Source: Strix aluco
Lineage: Eukaryota > Chordata > Aves > Strigiformes > Strigidae
DNA length: 64,000 nucleotides
Assembly (NCBI RefSeq): GCF_031877795.1
Contig: NC_133935.1
Span: forward strand, 81,745,748-81,809,747
Direction of reading: 5' to 3'
In this document: positions 38,330 to 51,913 of the stretch, piece by piece
Position numbering within the stretch: the first letter of the stretch is position 1
How the letters are laid out: each line of letters begins with the position of its first letter
Notes under the pieces: model-generated
Database searches by the model: none
What the model was told of the DNA's origin: nothing
The model's input: the letters and a program-made list of their open reading frames with translations, nothing else
Position numbers and translations under genes: made by a program

Positions 38330-38500
38330 TATCCCTAGTTACAAATGGGAATGTGGGATACAATGGGACTAAGGCTCTTATTTTTAAGTATTTGGCCTTT
38401 GGTGACTTGCCCAGAGTGTCACAGGAAGCCAGTGGCAGAAAAGGAAACTACATGCTGGTGTCCTGAGTCCAAGTCCCTACCTGCTGGGCCAGCATTGTTT
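38330..38500 (+). mobile_element. MIR-like SINE remnant
   Basis: GGTGACTTGCCCAGAGTGTC, ACAGGAAGCCAGTGGCAGAA and GAGTCCAAGTCCCTACCTGC track the MIR consensus in order and spacing. It is better preserved than the other MIR-like copies here and lies in the intergenic region. Confidence 0.68.
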
Positions 38501-40742
38501 TACTCTTTCAGTGCATTTCTGTTGCCTTTCAGAAAACATTCTGCAATTTCCAATCCATGTAGGACTCATCACTTTCTCAAGTGCCTTTAAGGAAAGGTGA
38601 ACCAAGAGGGAAGTGATTTTAAGAACGAAGGAGTCTTCTCAGGAAATTGTCTTCTAGCACTTCTGGATATTGGATAGGAAAAGATCTTTTGCTTAAGAGA
38701 GATCTGAACTCTGATCTGAACTGTGGAGTGTTAATCATACCAGTTATTCATCATATCTACATATGATACCACTTGTCCATAGTGAATTTCTTGGATCTCA
38801 GAAGAAGAATGTAAGAGATGATCTCAAATAATGTTGGGTTTAAACAACCAACCGAACTGACATCAGTTTCAGCCTCCCTTTGATTTCAGTGAGGGTTGGT
38901 AGAATATTGAAATGAGAAACTCCAAGCATAATCCAGCACAACTCTTGCTATAGTTCAGTGTGATCCATCAGTCACCACGCAACGGGCAAAGCTGTGCATT
39001 AGCTTGAACTTCTGCATGTCCTCGGGCACAGTCACATACTGCAGCAGCGGAATTCATGCTAGCTCTGTCGTTATGAATTAATTGCATAGGCTGCAAAAAT
39101 CTCATGAATTCTGACTTTTCATCTATTTAAACCCAATGTCTTGTTATCCTCCTGCCACAATTTACAAGACCCACAGGTATCTTCAATCTGGAGGCAAACC
39201 ACCCATGGCTTGTTTGCTGGAATGGGAACGGCAGCCCCAGAAGCAAAGCTGCTGATGGGAACGCCGAAATCTTGCTCTTTGTCAGACAGTAGCTGAGCCA
39301 AAAGTCAGGTTTCAACCTATGCAGAACTTGGCCAGATCTTATTATTAATTTGGCTTCCAACACAAGCAGTGCAGCACTGAAATACAAAACCATAGGCTCT
39401 CAGATTATAGCTGAGTAGGATTAGAGCTGTCCTGGTGTGGGCAGTTTACCCCGACGTCGGAGCGAGAGCTGGGTCTCTTGGCTCAGCGACATGAGTCCCG
39501 GGGTGGTTCAGTGTGAGAAAGCGGTGAGCAATCTGGTGGGCTCTCCAGTCCCGTCAGGTTGTGCTCCCAGGACAGTCACAGGAGAGAAGGGATCACCAAG
39601 TCCATCACGCTTGCCAGGCTTAGACACTGTGACTAGTGGTACCCAACACAGTCTTAAATATTTTCTCTTCATTTACCGCAAATATAGTTTCACCAGTGAA
39701 CCGGGCAAGGACTTCAAGAAACAAACAAACAGCCCCAAAAGAAGAAAAAAAGGACTTCAAAGCATTTCACTTACATTATTTAAGCTGTACATCTGTGTCA
39801 GCCTGTGCCAGCCAACACATTCAGCAAACCTTGTCTCTGCAGCGTAGAGCCTGATAAAGGTCTAATTGCTTGAGAAATGTACAGCCCTTGGGACTGCAGT
39901 GGCAAAAGCAATTTCCTTCTTTACAATGGAGCCTTAATGAAAACCCCTCCTGCTTAATGAGAGCATGAAAGATTAAGGGGCAAAGGTAAGGGTGTGGAGC
40001 TGGGCTGCAGCCAGCCGGGGTCTGCATGGGGTGACCGGGGCGAGAGGAGCCCCAGCAGGGCAAGGGGTGCCTGTGCCATCCCTGCTGGTGTGGGGGGCCC
40101 TGCTGCACGCCCCTGGTGAGGTGCGGGAGGTTCTCTTTCCTTCCATCTCAGGGCAGCCCCTGCCTCCAGGCTTCTTCGGTGTTGTCAGTCCTGCCGGGAC
40201 ACAACCAAGGCATCGCAGTGTTGGGTCCCAGCGAAGATGAACTCCAGCCCCACGGCCGCCTCTGCTCGCTGGAGCAAAATCTGGCCACTTGTTGCTGAAT
40301 CATTTGGGGATGAAAGCGCCCGGATTGAGGAGAAGTGTTTGTAACAACAGTGTTTCTTTGTTTCAAGTGAAAGAAGCAAATTTAATGCAGGATACAAAGC
40401 TGACCTTGGGGTGAAACATCACTGAGCCTCCTCAGAGGCTGCCCTCCCACCCCGGAGCCAAACCCAGCAAATCTTTGATGCATTAGCGTTTAAAAAGAGT
40501 GAGAGAGCAAGAACTTCTCACAAATTGTTCCAGGGAGAGAATAAAACAGCAGAAGCAGCGAAAGGTGGTTAATGTGGATTTTGCAGCAGATATTGATACA
40601 GGAAAATTTCCCCGTTTCCTTTCTGGTTTAGAAATAAGATTTTTATCAACAGACACATATTCCTGGAAGAGCTAACAAAGTTTAAAGCTGAGTGAAAGAA
40701 ATCATGTTCTGGGGGCTGTTCACAGCAACTTTTTCCCCCTGC

Positions 40743-40769
40743 TTTTTTTTTTTTTTTTTTTTTTTTTTT
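40743..40769. repeat. Poly-T run, 27 nt
   Basis: Twenty-seven consecutive T on the plus strand in intergenic DNA. No retroposon body was recognised beside it, so it may be a plain microsatellite. Confidence 0.9.
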
Positions 40770-43024
40770 ATACCAATTAAAGAGGAGTTAACACCTGTGC
40801 CTGCTTCACTATGCCATTTTTCAAGTTTGCAGTTGTTCTCGGGGGAATCAAAGTGACAGATTTATGCAAAGCTGCAGTTTGGATTTTTTCTTGCCTAGAG
40901 CAAGGCTTTTATCCAACACTCTTCTTTCCCCCTTCACGAGGAAGAGGAGGAATGCATCACACTTGAAAAAGGCAAAGAAAAAAAATCTTTCACAGCTGTT
41001 CCTAGCAGCTGGGATATATTTAATCAGAACTGGAGATTAACATACATCTCTGTGAAAGGGATATTTTCTTTCCCCTTATGGTTATGTTATCACCTATGCA
41101 GCAGACAAGGCTCGCAGCTGAACCTCAGCAGTGAACTCGCAAGAGGATAGATGGGCTGCAAGTGACTTTGTGCTCTTATTCCCAGTAACTCCTGGAATGG
41201 GATGGCCCTCCAGGTAGTGAGGACAATTTCTCTGGGCCATCTACATTGTGAAAGTCCTTCCTAAGTGTTTCAAACTCTTGCAAGACCTCAGGCTGTGCCT
41301 GCACCTAGCTCCAGCTCCAGCAAGCGTCTGCACAGCAGGGTTTTTAGCAGGGTGTCTGCAGAAGGCAGCTCTTCTCTAACTACTGCATTGGAGATGGGAA
41401 GAGCAGAGAAGGTCTATCCTGGTGTCTCAACAAGTGCTACACACACAAATGAGTGATGGTGAATCTTCAGTAGCACAAGAACCTCTGCTGTTTCCTAAGC
41501 CTTCATTCAGAGCGGTGAGGCCTGAGCGGCAGTTTGGACTGTGCCCTCCTAAAGAGCAGTTACGTTTTATCTTCACTGCTTAGTGTGCAAACATCCTGAA
41601 ATCCCCCAAACTTGAATCATTTAGGATTTGACAGGCAGAACGTGAGAGGCAGAACTATTAACACCTATATAGTCTTTCCTGTGATGCTTGTCTCCACATT
41701 ATCTGAGTGCTGCAAACATGTTAATGGATGTGAATTCACAATCCCTTTATGTAGTAAGAAGCTGGTACCTATGTGACCTACCAGGCTTGACTTTTTGGTC
41801 CCCAAATCTTATCCTTCCAGTCAATCTCCTTCTCCGTCCCCACCTTTCAGCCAGATATGAATGTCATGCCTCTACTCAGAGGAACAGAGTCTTCAACACA
41901 AGCAAAACAAGACATTACTCTTTAGCCTTTCCTGGTGAAGAGACCATTGAAACATTTCCCACGTAAATCTACCCAAGACAAACACGCAAAATGTAATGTT
42001 TCAACCCAAACAGTTATTGCAGTCCAAGGAGGAGCCAGGGAGCTTTGCTAACAGGCAATATAATCCAGCAAATCATTTGCTTAGGCTGCTGCTGCTGCTG
42101 AATTTTGTAGCCTTCACTGGCTCCAACACCACCTGCCTTGTACATGTGTCAGGAACCCTTGAAGGGTGGCCAGGGAGCAGCTGTCCAGGCCTTGACATAA
42201 GACCTTGCTCTGGCTGCTCTGTGCGTGCAGATGCACCGATCTGCTGCGTGGCAGCACAGCAGTCAGCCTCTCCCAGTGGGGTATCGGCAAGTTGCAGGGA
42301 TTCATTTCACTTAGCCAAGGCAGGTTCAGAAGTAGAGGTGTTTCCTCCTCGGTAATGCCGATGGTGTGTGGGAGCAGCTCATTGCGAAGGAGGTCAGGAG
42401 CAGGACTAGATGACCAGCACCATCAACAGCGTGGCCTTCATCGCTGATATCCAAGTGAATTCCCCATGAATGTCAGTGGCACTGCTAACCCAGCTCCTGA
42501 GGGAAGAAATTCCCCTGAGTCAGGAGGACAGTTTTGCTCAGCAATGAGACAGCTGATTGGCATAAGAGGAGGGAGCAATCTCTGGTGAGGGAGCTGGATC
42601 AGAGCCCATTTCACTACCTTGGCCACGTGCTTAGTTAACTCACAGGGTTAAGTGTAGTTTTTTTATCCTTTGCTGAGGGCAATTTCTAAAATCCAAATAA
42701 ACATCCTGCACTATGGCAGGGATATTGTGCTTTCATGTCAACTGCTCTGTGAACACTGCATCTGTGTCAAAGATCTGGAAGCCCTATTCAAAAGCATACC
42801 AGAGAAGAACAAGACCTCCTTAAGACACAGAAAAATACAGAGCTCATACACTAGCTCATACACTGAAGGGCACTGAACCATTTTGTGAGGCTTGTCTAGA
42901 TGGTTTGATGCCCTCTCGATAGCAGTTAAAGAGAGAAACTTGTTGCGTGGTGGTTGGGGAATAGGTGGTTTGTGGTGAGTGGGCACATCTCATGTGAGTG
43001 TTGATGGATGTCGGTGGGAAGGCT

Positions 43025-43335
43025 ATAGAATCATAGAATGGTCTGGGTTGGAAGGGACCTTAAAGATCATCTACTTCCAGCCCCCCTGCCATGGGCAGGG
43101 ACACCTTCCACTAGACCAGGTTGCTCAAAGCCCCATCCAACCTGGCCTTAAACCCTTCCAGGGATGGAGCATCCACAGCTTCTCTGGACTTCCTGTTCCA
43201 GTGCCTCACCACCTTCACAATAAAGAATTTCTTCCTTATATATAATCTAAATCTTCCCTCTTTCAGATTAAAACTCTTACCCCTTGTCCTATCACTACCT
43301 GTTACATGCCCTTGTAAAAAATTCCTCTCGTTCAC
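43025..43335 (-). mobile_element. CR1 LINE fragment
   Basis: About 310 bp of CR1 in reverse orientation, starting ATAGAATCATAGAATGGTCT and including GGTTGGAAGGGACCTTAAAG. The minus-strand frame still reads KSFNLKEGRFRLYIRKKFF and APSLEGFKARLDGALSNLV, the relic ORF2 end. It is similar to the copy at 30.4-30.8 kb and probably belongs to a related subfamily. Confidence 0.93.
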
Positions 43336-46300
43336 TGTCCGGGACGTGGTTTACAAAGCCATCCCAGACAAGAAACCCCATCTCTCTCCTTCTCTTGGTA
43401 CTTCATTTAAATGGCCCAGAAATGGAAGTAGATGTGGGGATGCTCATGAGCCAAAAGAGGGGGTGATGGTGGGGAGGCAGGCAGATGAAGGAGAGCAGCT
43501 CTCTGGCTGCAGACAGGTCAGAGTGCAGAGACCAGCCGAGAGGCAGGGCATGACACTCAAGCTAAGCCCAGCTTTCTGCAGGGCAAGAGGCAGTGCAAGC
43601 TGGCCAGTGTGAGACTGCTGAGCAAAAGCTGGTTTTACAGAAGGGCTGACAGCTCCTGTGGGGAAGTGCAGGTGTCTCTGATGGTGTTTATACCAGACAC
43701 CTGCAAGCAGTGTTCACTTGAAAAAAAAAAGGCTTAAGATTCTAGTTGCTCCTTTTTTTCCTTTCTTGTCCCTATTTCAATAGTTTTACGATATGATGTT
43801 CAATAAGTTAAATTCCAAACTTCTTAATTCCTTTATTCAATCCTTCTTTGCCTAAGATTTTCCTTGACAGGTTACTTACCTCACTGCCCCTTCTCTCCTG
43901 TCCTGAGTCTTTTCTTGCCTTTCCTCACAATTTCTCTGCCTTTCCCCTGTCGTCCCTTTTTCTTTTGGGCTCTGCATCACTGTGTCTGCCTCATTCCTCA
44001 TGTTATTTCCTATTGCCTTCATCTGTGGGACTTCATGGCATGCAGGAGCATTTCTCACCCCTGTAGTAGTCTACAGTAATCTAATACTCAGTAATCTGTG
44101 CTGCCTTGCCCCCCTTCCCCACAGGTCTGCTCCTCCAGATGTGCACGCACATCTGTACAGAAGGTACATGTACTCCCAGAGCCCGGAGCCTGGAATCAAA
44201 CCATGTTCAGGAAACTGCTAGCTTCAGTGGGATTCCCCCCTCCAAATCCAGAGCTCCTTGGGTGTTGGATGAGACACGGATGGCAGGCAGTTGTGTTCCT
44301 TACCACATCCCTGGAAAAAAGTCAGGTACTACACTTATTAATGCAGCTTGAGAGAAGAGAAATGTGCTGAAAGTTAAGCATATGTTGCCTTACAATGGAA
44401 AATATTTAAGTAAAAATGCTTTAAATTGCATAAAGGTGTTTTGTAAGAGAACTGTCATATACCATGAGACAACTTTACTGGAAAGAACATCTGTAATGAG
44501 AAACAAATCACACTGACCTTTGCTATAGGGCTTGAAAGCAGGTTTATTTGGGGTTGTGGAGACTCATTTGCCCTCCAGCAGTGAAAGAATTAAGATGTTA
44601 TGTTTAACATAAACAAGAGAGGTTTAATCCCAAATCCTCATGTAAGAGCACTTTGTGTTCTCTTAAAAGTTCAGTAATTCCATAAGCAAGATGGACAGTT
44701 GGGTTATTTTAGGCTCAGTGAAAGCAGGGGAGGGACAGAAAGGACATCAAAGGGAATTAACTCATCAGAGTAGGAATCCAGTTGTGAAATCTGAGCAGAG
44801 TTCAGTTGCATTAACTATACATGGTGCCAAGGTCTCTCATTATAAAATGCCTTTCTCCCCTTTTTGTTTTATCTAGGCAAACTGCAAGAAGAAATGTTGG
44901 TCTGCGTGGGACCATCCCAAGTCAGGGCCATGCAACCTCCTGGACACACATGCCCATATTCCTGCTCAGTCAGTAATAGCATGAGAGTCATGATTCTCAT
45001 TACCATATGGTCTCTACACAAGATCCTCTGAGGTGAGAGGCTGGTTTCTGAGTGATCGATGAAAGGTAAGGTGGTTCCTGCAGGATGGAAGGCTGCACAG
45101 GGAGAGATGTTATCTCTGATGACCTGCCTCTGCTGGATCTACCTGCATATCATCTCTGCACTCAGCAGAGACAGCAGGCTTTGGTTTGGAAGTGTCTTGG
45201 CCCTTTTGAAAGGCAACCTCTTCCCCAGCTGAGGTTTGTCCTGCTGCTCTTCTGCACAGAGAGAGGTCAACCCTGGCAAATGTTACCACTTAATAGCACT
45301 ATATTCACTTTAGAAGAAGAAAATATCAAACATATTACCTCGAGCTGTGATTCAAAGATCGAAACAGATTCAGCTCTTTGAAAACATAGGAGGGACAGGA
45401 TATAAATCCAGAAAACTTGAGCTATTAAAGCAAAGGCAAAACATTTCACATCTCCATCTTTTTATTTCCAGACGAGAAGCCAAAGTCCTCCAGTATCCCT
45501 GCTGTGTTAGGACTTAGACAGGTACAGCATCACTTTCTTCATCAATTCCCTGTGATCCTGCAGCTGAAGATACCCAGTGTGAGTGCCTGGGTGCTGGAGG
45601 GATGATTGCTCTGGCCCAAAACCAGGCTAGAATTGCCCTCACTTGACTGAGTTAGGATTGAAGTGCAAATTTACTTTGCCAATACAATTTTTCTCCAGGA
45701 GTGACCAATGGAAATTGCTCTATACTTGTGTAATGCTGGCCAGCAGAATAAATGTGGTTTTGGGACAAAGGAGAAGAAAAACAAATAGGAGTGGTGGTGC
45801 TGCCCTCTCCTTGACTCTTTGGAGCCCATTCTCTACAATCCAGATTTCATCTCTGGTCTCTGCAGGAGAAAAAGATATTGAAGATCTGGAGCAATCAAGG
45901 TATGACGATGACTGATAGTCTGGTCATCCTTCCACCAAATAAAAGAAACAGTATTCAATTTATTCATGGGAGTGTTTGATTGTTGGATTATAAATACCAA
46001 AACTGGGTGAGGATTTCTAATAAGAGAGTTTCTTTGTTTTCACATAGCAGACAACAGCACAACATGAACCCATGGCTGAAAGCTGAAGCCAAGCAAATCC
46101 AGAATGGGGAAAAGCACAAGATTTTAACATTGGTACAACTCACCAAGGGATGAGCTTGCTTCTCCACCATCTGAGATTTTAAAGTGAGGGTTGGATGTCT
46201 TTCTTCTGCTTTATTTTTCTAAATTCAGTTATGATCTTGACACAGGAGTCCCTGGGTGACATCTTCTAGCCAGTGTGGTCAGATTAGACTTTCCTAACAG

Positions 46301-49300
46301 TCCCTCTGCCTTTAAAACCTCTGATTTATAAAAAGTGCATTTACCTGGAGCAGGGTTCACCCCAGGGACAGGGGAATTAGACATCTTTATTCATTCCTCC
46401 ACAGCTGTGGGAATGATATGTTTAGATATTTTTCCCATCGCCAGTTGTGTCAGTGGTATGTGTTATGCAGATGTGTGTCTACTGGGAGCTACGCTCAGAC
46501 AGCGCATTTCACACTGATTTATGAACAGACTTCTGAGCGCAGTGACTTCTGGCCTCCGCTGACTTGGGCTGGAATCAGCTTGCACGTTGTTGCTATTCTT
46601 ATTCTTGGACCTGCAGCCATGGCTCGTGAACCAGATGCTGCAGAAATGCAGAGCGAGGAGATCCTTGCCTCAGAGCTCTTCTGCGAGAGCCTGGCATGAA
46701 GCAAGGGGTGGATGTGGGTAGCCAGGGGAACCCAGGGAAAAGATGGGTGGTGAACATGATCATGAATAACAGTCTGTGTAGCAACAAGTTGGGTAGACAG
46801 TGATGGGCCAAGGCTGGGTCTGCCCAGGAAAAGATGCTGCTGGAATCAAGGCATGAGAGGAAAAAGCCTGCAGAGCATCTTTATTGTGTGAACAGTAGGA
46901 AAGGTACATCTGGGAGAAGCTGCAGGGAAAGTGACTACACAACCTTGAGAATAAAGAGGAAAGTCTAAGGTGAGGATGACATCCAGGTTGTAAGCCTAAA
47001 TAATGGATAAGAGGAGATAATAGTGCCAGTGATTGAGAAAGGGAGAAAGGGTCACTTGGAATAAGAGTAACAGTTCCCCTTCAGCCACAATGGGTGTGGG
47101 ATGAGGGCCAGGTGTCCCCAGATGTCAGGGAGCCAGGCTGAGGTGGGACTTTGGGTAGGGGGACACAGCTAACAGGACAGAGGCCCACCTCCAAAGGAAA
47201 CTGCATTTAAATTGGTGAGATTTGTCAGAGATCGGTGCAGAGGGAGAGGAGAGCAGGACGCTGTGGGCACAGTGAGGGCAGGATGGGGAAGATGAACAGT
47301 GGAGAAGGGGAAAGGCTGAAGGAGCCAAAAAAGAACAGAAAGATACAATGAAGGTGTAGGCAAAGATCTCCATCCATACTAACTCTTTGATCCTTCGACT
47401 CACTTTTCCATTCAAATTCTAAATGGTATTACAGAAAATGTTTTTACTGCTGTGCATAAAGTAAATCTTTGCAAACTCTTTGAGACAGCAGTGTATTCCC
47501 AGCTGATCCCCAAAGACAGATCCTGTTTCTTCATGGTCCTGATTACTCTTCAAAAGAAAGAAACATAAAGAACTACAGGAAACTCTGGCCAGGGAGTATG
47601 ATTTTTTAAAATAGGCATCACCTAGCCCAGACCCTGGTACAAAAATAGTTAAATATGATGGACCAAATGTCAAACTATGAGAAGAATGACTCAAATTAGA
47701 GAAGCATAGACTGAAGAAGCTAACAAAAACATCTCTTCCTGTGGGGACATTAACACAGCCAAATATTCATCTTTGTATGTTGCCCAGTTTAAAGAGGGGT
47801 GGGCAGGGGGAAAGAAATCTGGGTTTGATATTTTGTACCTTGGACTACAAACGAATCACTGCAGATATATAAATAGAAGACAGCTGGGCTGAGGTTTCAG
47901 ATCACCTACATCCATCAGAAAGGCAGCCAGACTCCGAGCACTGTGCTCTCTTGTTTGATACCTGGACTAACGCTCAACTCTGTCAATACTTTAAAGGCAA
48001 AGAGAGAGACAAAGCAGAGCTATGTTTTATTAAAAGGCTTAAATCACCTGCATCACCACAGAGACAACAAAGAAAATGACACAGCCCAGAGGGAGGAACC
48101 TTTGGTTTAAATATCTGTAAAGAGGTGTGGAAGAAAAGGAAGAGTTCCTGCCTAGGAAAACCACAAGCCTGTCTCAAAGTCTACAAGACTATCTAAGCAG
48201 AGGAAGTGAATGAATAACTGTGGCACATGCATGAGTGGCTGAAAGCACAGCCTGAGTGGTAATTGGATCTATTGGTGCTCCTCTGATTAGCTGGTTCTGG
48301 CTGCAGCACTCGTCAGACCCATGCTGAGTTCACAGCAGAAAAGTGTTCACGCTGCACCGAAGAACGTCTCAGATCAGATGATGGATCCCTGCAGAGAAAC
48401 AGCAAACACAGATCTGAAGGATGCAGTCTCCAGGGAGGGTTTCTAAATCCTTACTTCATGTCACTGATTCCTTGTTATCCAGAGCTGGAAGAGAAGGGTC
48501 TCCTGGAACTGATTCAGTTGCTCCTGCTACTTTTCACTACCTTGGAAGTGAAGGAAGAGAGAAGAAAACTGATGGTGCTTCTGTGGAGAGAAATGTAAGA
48601 GCAAAATCGCATTAATCAATGGGATCTGAATGTAGAGGGTTCTAGTTCTTTATTAAAATACTGATCTAAAAGTTGCTAATGAACTCAAACAACAAATAGC
48701 CCAGGGGACCAGCTTGCGGGGATAGGAAGGAAAGGTTACACACTGATGAATCTCTGGAGACCCTCCTGACAGAGAGAGGTCTCAGCTGGGGATGTCTTGC
48801 AGAGGGCACGGGAGAAGACAAGCCACCCTGAGTCCTTACAATGGCACTGGGCACAGAGCCAGCAAACATAAGTGGAAGAGAACAAGGAAATCAGGCACTT
48901 TCAAGTAAGAGGCATTTTTATGTGCAGACTTGCATACCTACTGCGTCTGCTCCAGAGTTATGGCCAAGACCTCCTTTCAGCTCATTCAACACTGAAGTCA
49001 GCTCCACGGACTCCCACTGTATCCTCAAAATGCTGACACAATTACTCTGCAGAATGATAAACTCCACAGAACATTAGTTATTTGCTTCCACACTCTGGTG
49101 ATCACCACCAAAAAGCAAACTGGAGAGCGTCAGCCAGCGCCAGCGTATGCCAGCAAATGCTGTTGCATTTTCTGAGATGGCTCACTGATTCAAACACTCT
49201 GGTCAAACAGACGCAGTTTAATTTAGACTATTAATTAATAGTCTAAAAGCAGCATTAAGGAAAGACACATCCATATTTTGGGTGTGAGCTGGCCTTTCTC

Positions 49301-51359
49301 ACCCTGTTGTTCCCAGCTCTTACATGGTGGCTAACCAAAATGTGAGGAATAGCAAAAGAGATCACAGCTTAGATGAGATATTTCCAAAGTGATTTGAGGA
49401 CAGTTGACCATTATTCACTTGTAACACACAGTAAACAGATGAAGCGTAAATATGAGGCTCTTCTACCCAGAAGATATTGATCTTGTATGTATACACAGAA
49501 AAAACAGCAATTACGTTTCACACAAGCTAAGATTTTGGTTCCCAGGACAAAACCAAGCAATCTCATCAGCTTCTTGGGACTCCACCTCCTCAGCAGCAGC
49601 ATTGGAGTAACACCACACCTGTATGTTGCTGCCCACACCCAACATGAGATTCATGTTGGTGAAGCCGCCAGACTCTGATGGCAGTTGCACCACTTGGAGA
49701 CACCATGCAGAGACATGGAGAGACCACCTTGGATGGGCTGAACATCTCTCCCATCACTTGCAGCACTTATCTCTTTCTTCACATGACCCTCATGTCTTTG
49801 CCAACATCTCAAATTACCATTTCTCAACAGAAACCTGAGGTTCATACCAAGGCCTCCATGTACACTAGATTGCACAAAATGCCTCCAGGACTGCCCCAGC
49901 TTTGTCTGAAGTCATCATCAGCCTCAATTTTTTGTTTTTCTCCTTAGTTCTTATTTATGTATCTAAAAACTACAGAATGAGGTTCTGAAACTCTCTCTAC
50001 CACAGTTTAGTCCCTTCAGTTTCCAAAGCAAAAGCAGTTTTTCCTGATGGTTAACATGAAAAAAATATTGAACTTGTTGGTCTATTGGAATCTCCTGAGG
50101 ATCTTTTCTTCAAAAAATCCTTTTTCAGGATTGTCTTTTAAGCTTTTTTCCTGAAAGTTGAAAACAATTTGTTGATCTTCAAGAAATAGATTACAAAAAA
50201 AGTTAGAAAGGCTCTATCTGTCAGTCTGGAGTTTTTGTCAGGGAAAAAAATAAAAATCAAAATCTCTTTCTGTTTTACCAAGAACCAACTTTTCTGTTCT
50301 TACATAAAGCTATGGTGAAATACATTGTAGGGCCATGCCATCATGAAATATGAATATTACCTTTGTTAAACTCTTCAGCACAGAGCTGAGTCTGATGAAA
50401 CAATTCCAGAGGGAGACACTTGTCACAGAAGAAGTCTTGTCTCACTGTCATGAAGTTGGCTCAGCATTATTTAACTGATGATTCATTATTTTGCACATTA
50501 TTTCAAACACCAGTCATGGATGAGGACTTCCCTATACCTGGCACAGCACAAACGTGGAACAAAAAGGCACCTTCTGCTCCCAAGAGCTCCTAGTCCTCGT
50601 AGAGGACTGGAGAGGCAGATGGAGACAGACAAACGGAGCATGAGATTAAAGGAACCAGCCAGAACATGCTGTCAGACTTTTAGTAACCATCACAGCTAGG
50701 GAGAGATTTAACTGGAACCACGTCTCCATGATATTCATATTCTTACAAAAGTTTTTAAGCATTCTATGCCCATTCCTGACTATTATCCCCAGTGAGATCA
50801 GATGTGGGAAAAGGAGAATACTGAAATAGAAAGAGGCTATTTCGAGCTGCGAGTGATGCGGAGCCCCTGGGGATCCTCGGGAGAAGCTCCACAACAGTTC
50901 ATATATGGGGAGAGGGTCAGTCTCTGAGCCATCTGCCCAAAATCTGGAGAAGCCCAAAGCTGCCTTCAGTAGAAACAGTAGAAAGCAAAAATATATCGAG
51001 ACCTGGCTTTTTATTTCTATCTTGCTCAATAGATGTATTTTGAAAAAAGGTTGCAGGCTGCTAGGAAGAGCTGCTCTCCTCCACTTGCAAGTTTTTCTCC
51101 ATCCTCATTTGAAGTGGGAGAAGTGGGTGACCAGGTTACAAGCTCCACCACGCCCCCCCCCCCGCCCGCCCCCCCCCATCCTCAGTTTCCCAGGCTCTTC
51201 TTTCCCAGCAGGAACTGTGCACAGCCGCCTGCTCTGCTGGGACCCTGGGCACTTCCAGCACCCTACGAGCCACCCCATCACCTCCGAAAGCTCTGGGTGC
51301 CGCCAGTGCCCACCCCGGGGCCGGGGGATGCCTGGCAGCCGCTGCCCTCCCCCCGGGGC
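43336..51359. other. Intergenic DNA upstream of CCDC3
   Basis: No exon or RNA gene recognised. It contains the 26-bp palindrome at 49.22 kb and, from about 51.13 kb, C-rich low-complexity sequence with poly-C tracts at 51151-51178 leading into the CCDC3 upstream array. Confidence 0.5.
49222..49247. repeat. Perfect 26-bp palindrome
   Basis: The half TTTAGACTATTAA is followed immediately by its exact reverse complement TTAATAGTCTAAA, with no spacer. The centre contains ATTAATTAAT, a symmetric pair of homeodomain TAAT cores. Symmetry stops exactly at both ends. Confidence 0.9.
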
Positions 51360-51810
51360 GTGCTTGCCCTTCGCATCTCTGCTCTTTCACATCTTGCCTC
51401 TTTGCGCTCTCTGTCCTGTCCACCTCTTCCCTTTGCATTCCTCCTCTTTGCAACTCTGCCTTTGCATCCCTCCCCTTTGTATCCCTCCCTTTTCACCTCC
51501 CCCTTTGCACCTCTCTCATTTACATCCCTCCCCTTTGCCTCTCTGCCCCTTCGCATCTCTGCCTTTTCCCATCCCTCCCCTTTGCATCTCCGCTCCTCTC
51601 ATCTTGCCCCTGTGCCCCTCGACCCTTTTTGCCTCTTTGCCCCTTCGCCCCCCTGCCTGCTTGGATCTCAGCCTTTGGATATCTGCCTCCTGGCACCCTC
51701 CCCACCCCCCCACCCCCCCACCCCCGTCCCTTTGCACCCCCTCCCTTTCGCTTTCCTGCCCCTTCGCATCTCGCTTCTCTGCCTTTTCCACCCCGGCCCT
51801 TTTGCACCTC
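51360..51810. repeat. Pyrimidine-rich degenerate tandem array upstream of CCDC3
   Basis: Around 450 bases are built from variants of a 13-17 base unit resembling CCCCTTTGCATCTCT, for example CCCTTTGCATTCCTC, CCTTTGCATCCCTCC and CCCCTTCGCATCTCTG. Purines are rare on the plus strand, so stop codons are absent in several frames and spurious long open frames arise. The array lies directly upstream of the CCDC3 CpG-rich exon and may overlap its promoter. Confidence 0.75.
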
Positions 51811-51913
51811 TCCCCCAGCCCCGCCGTCCCCCGCAGCCTCCCGGGCAGCCCGCAGCGGCTCCGGGCCGTCCTCCCCCCCCACCCCCCCGCCTCCAACCCC
51901 CCCTAACCCCCTC

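Larger units (their letters stand above)
30847..43024. other. Intergenic DNA with scattered repeat relics
   Basis: Apart from the CR1 scrap at 33.0 kb, the MIR-like relic at 38.3 kb and the poly-T run at 40.7 kb, nothing is recognised. The sequence alternates AT-rich and moderately GC-rich patches. A short CpG-containing patch occurs near 39.45-39.52 kb without an associated exon. Confidence 0.5.

Noticed and set aside
39430-39520. CpG-containing patch considered as a tRNA gene or small promoter
   Set aside because: No A-box/B-box pair or cloverleaf could be drawn, and no exon follows.
40401-40409. TGACCTTGG, a perfect SF-1/ERR-type half site in intergenic DNA
   Set aside because: A nine-base word is expected about once in a two-stranded 64-kb window by chance, and nothing around it supports regulation.
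50905-51906. 333-codon plus-strand frame, and several Gly/Lys/Arg-rich minus frames over the same array
   Set aside because: All are shadows of the same low-complexity array; they consist of simple Pro/Leu/Ser or Lys/Gly/Arg repeats.
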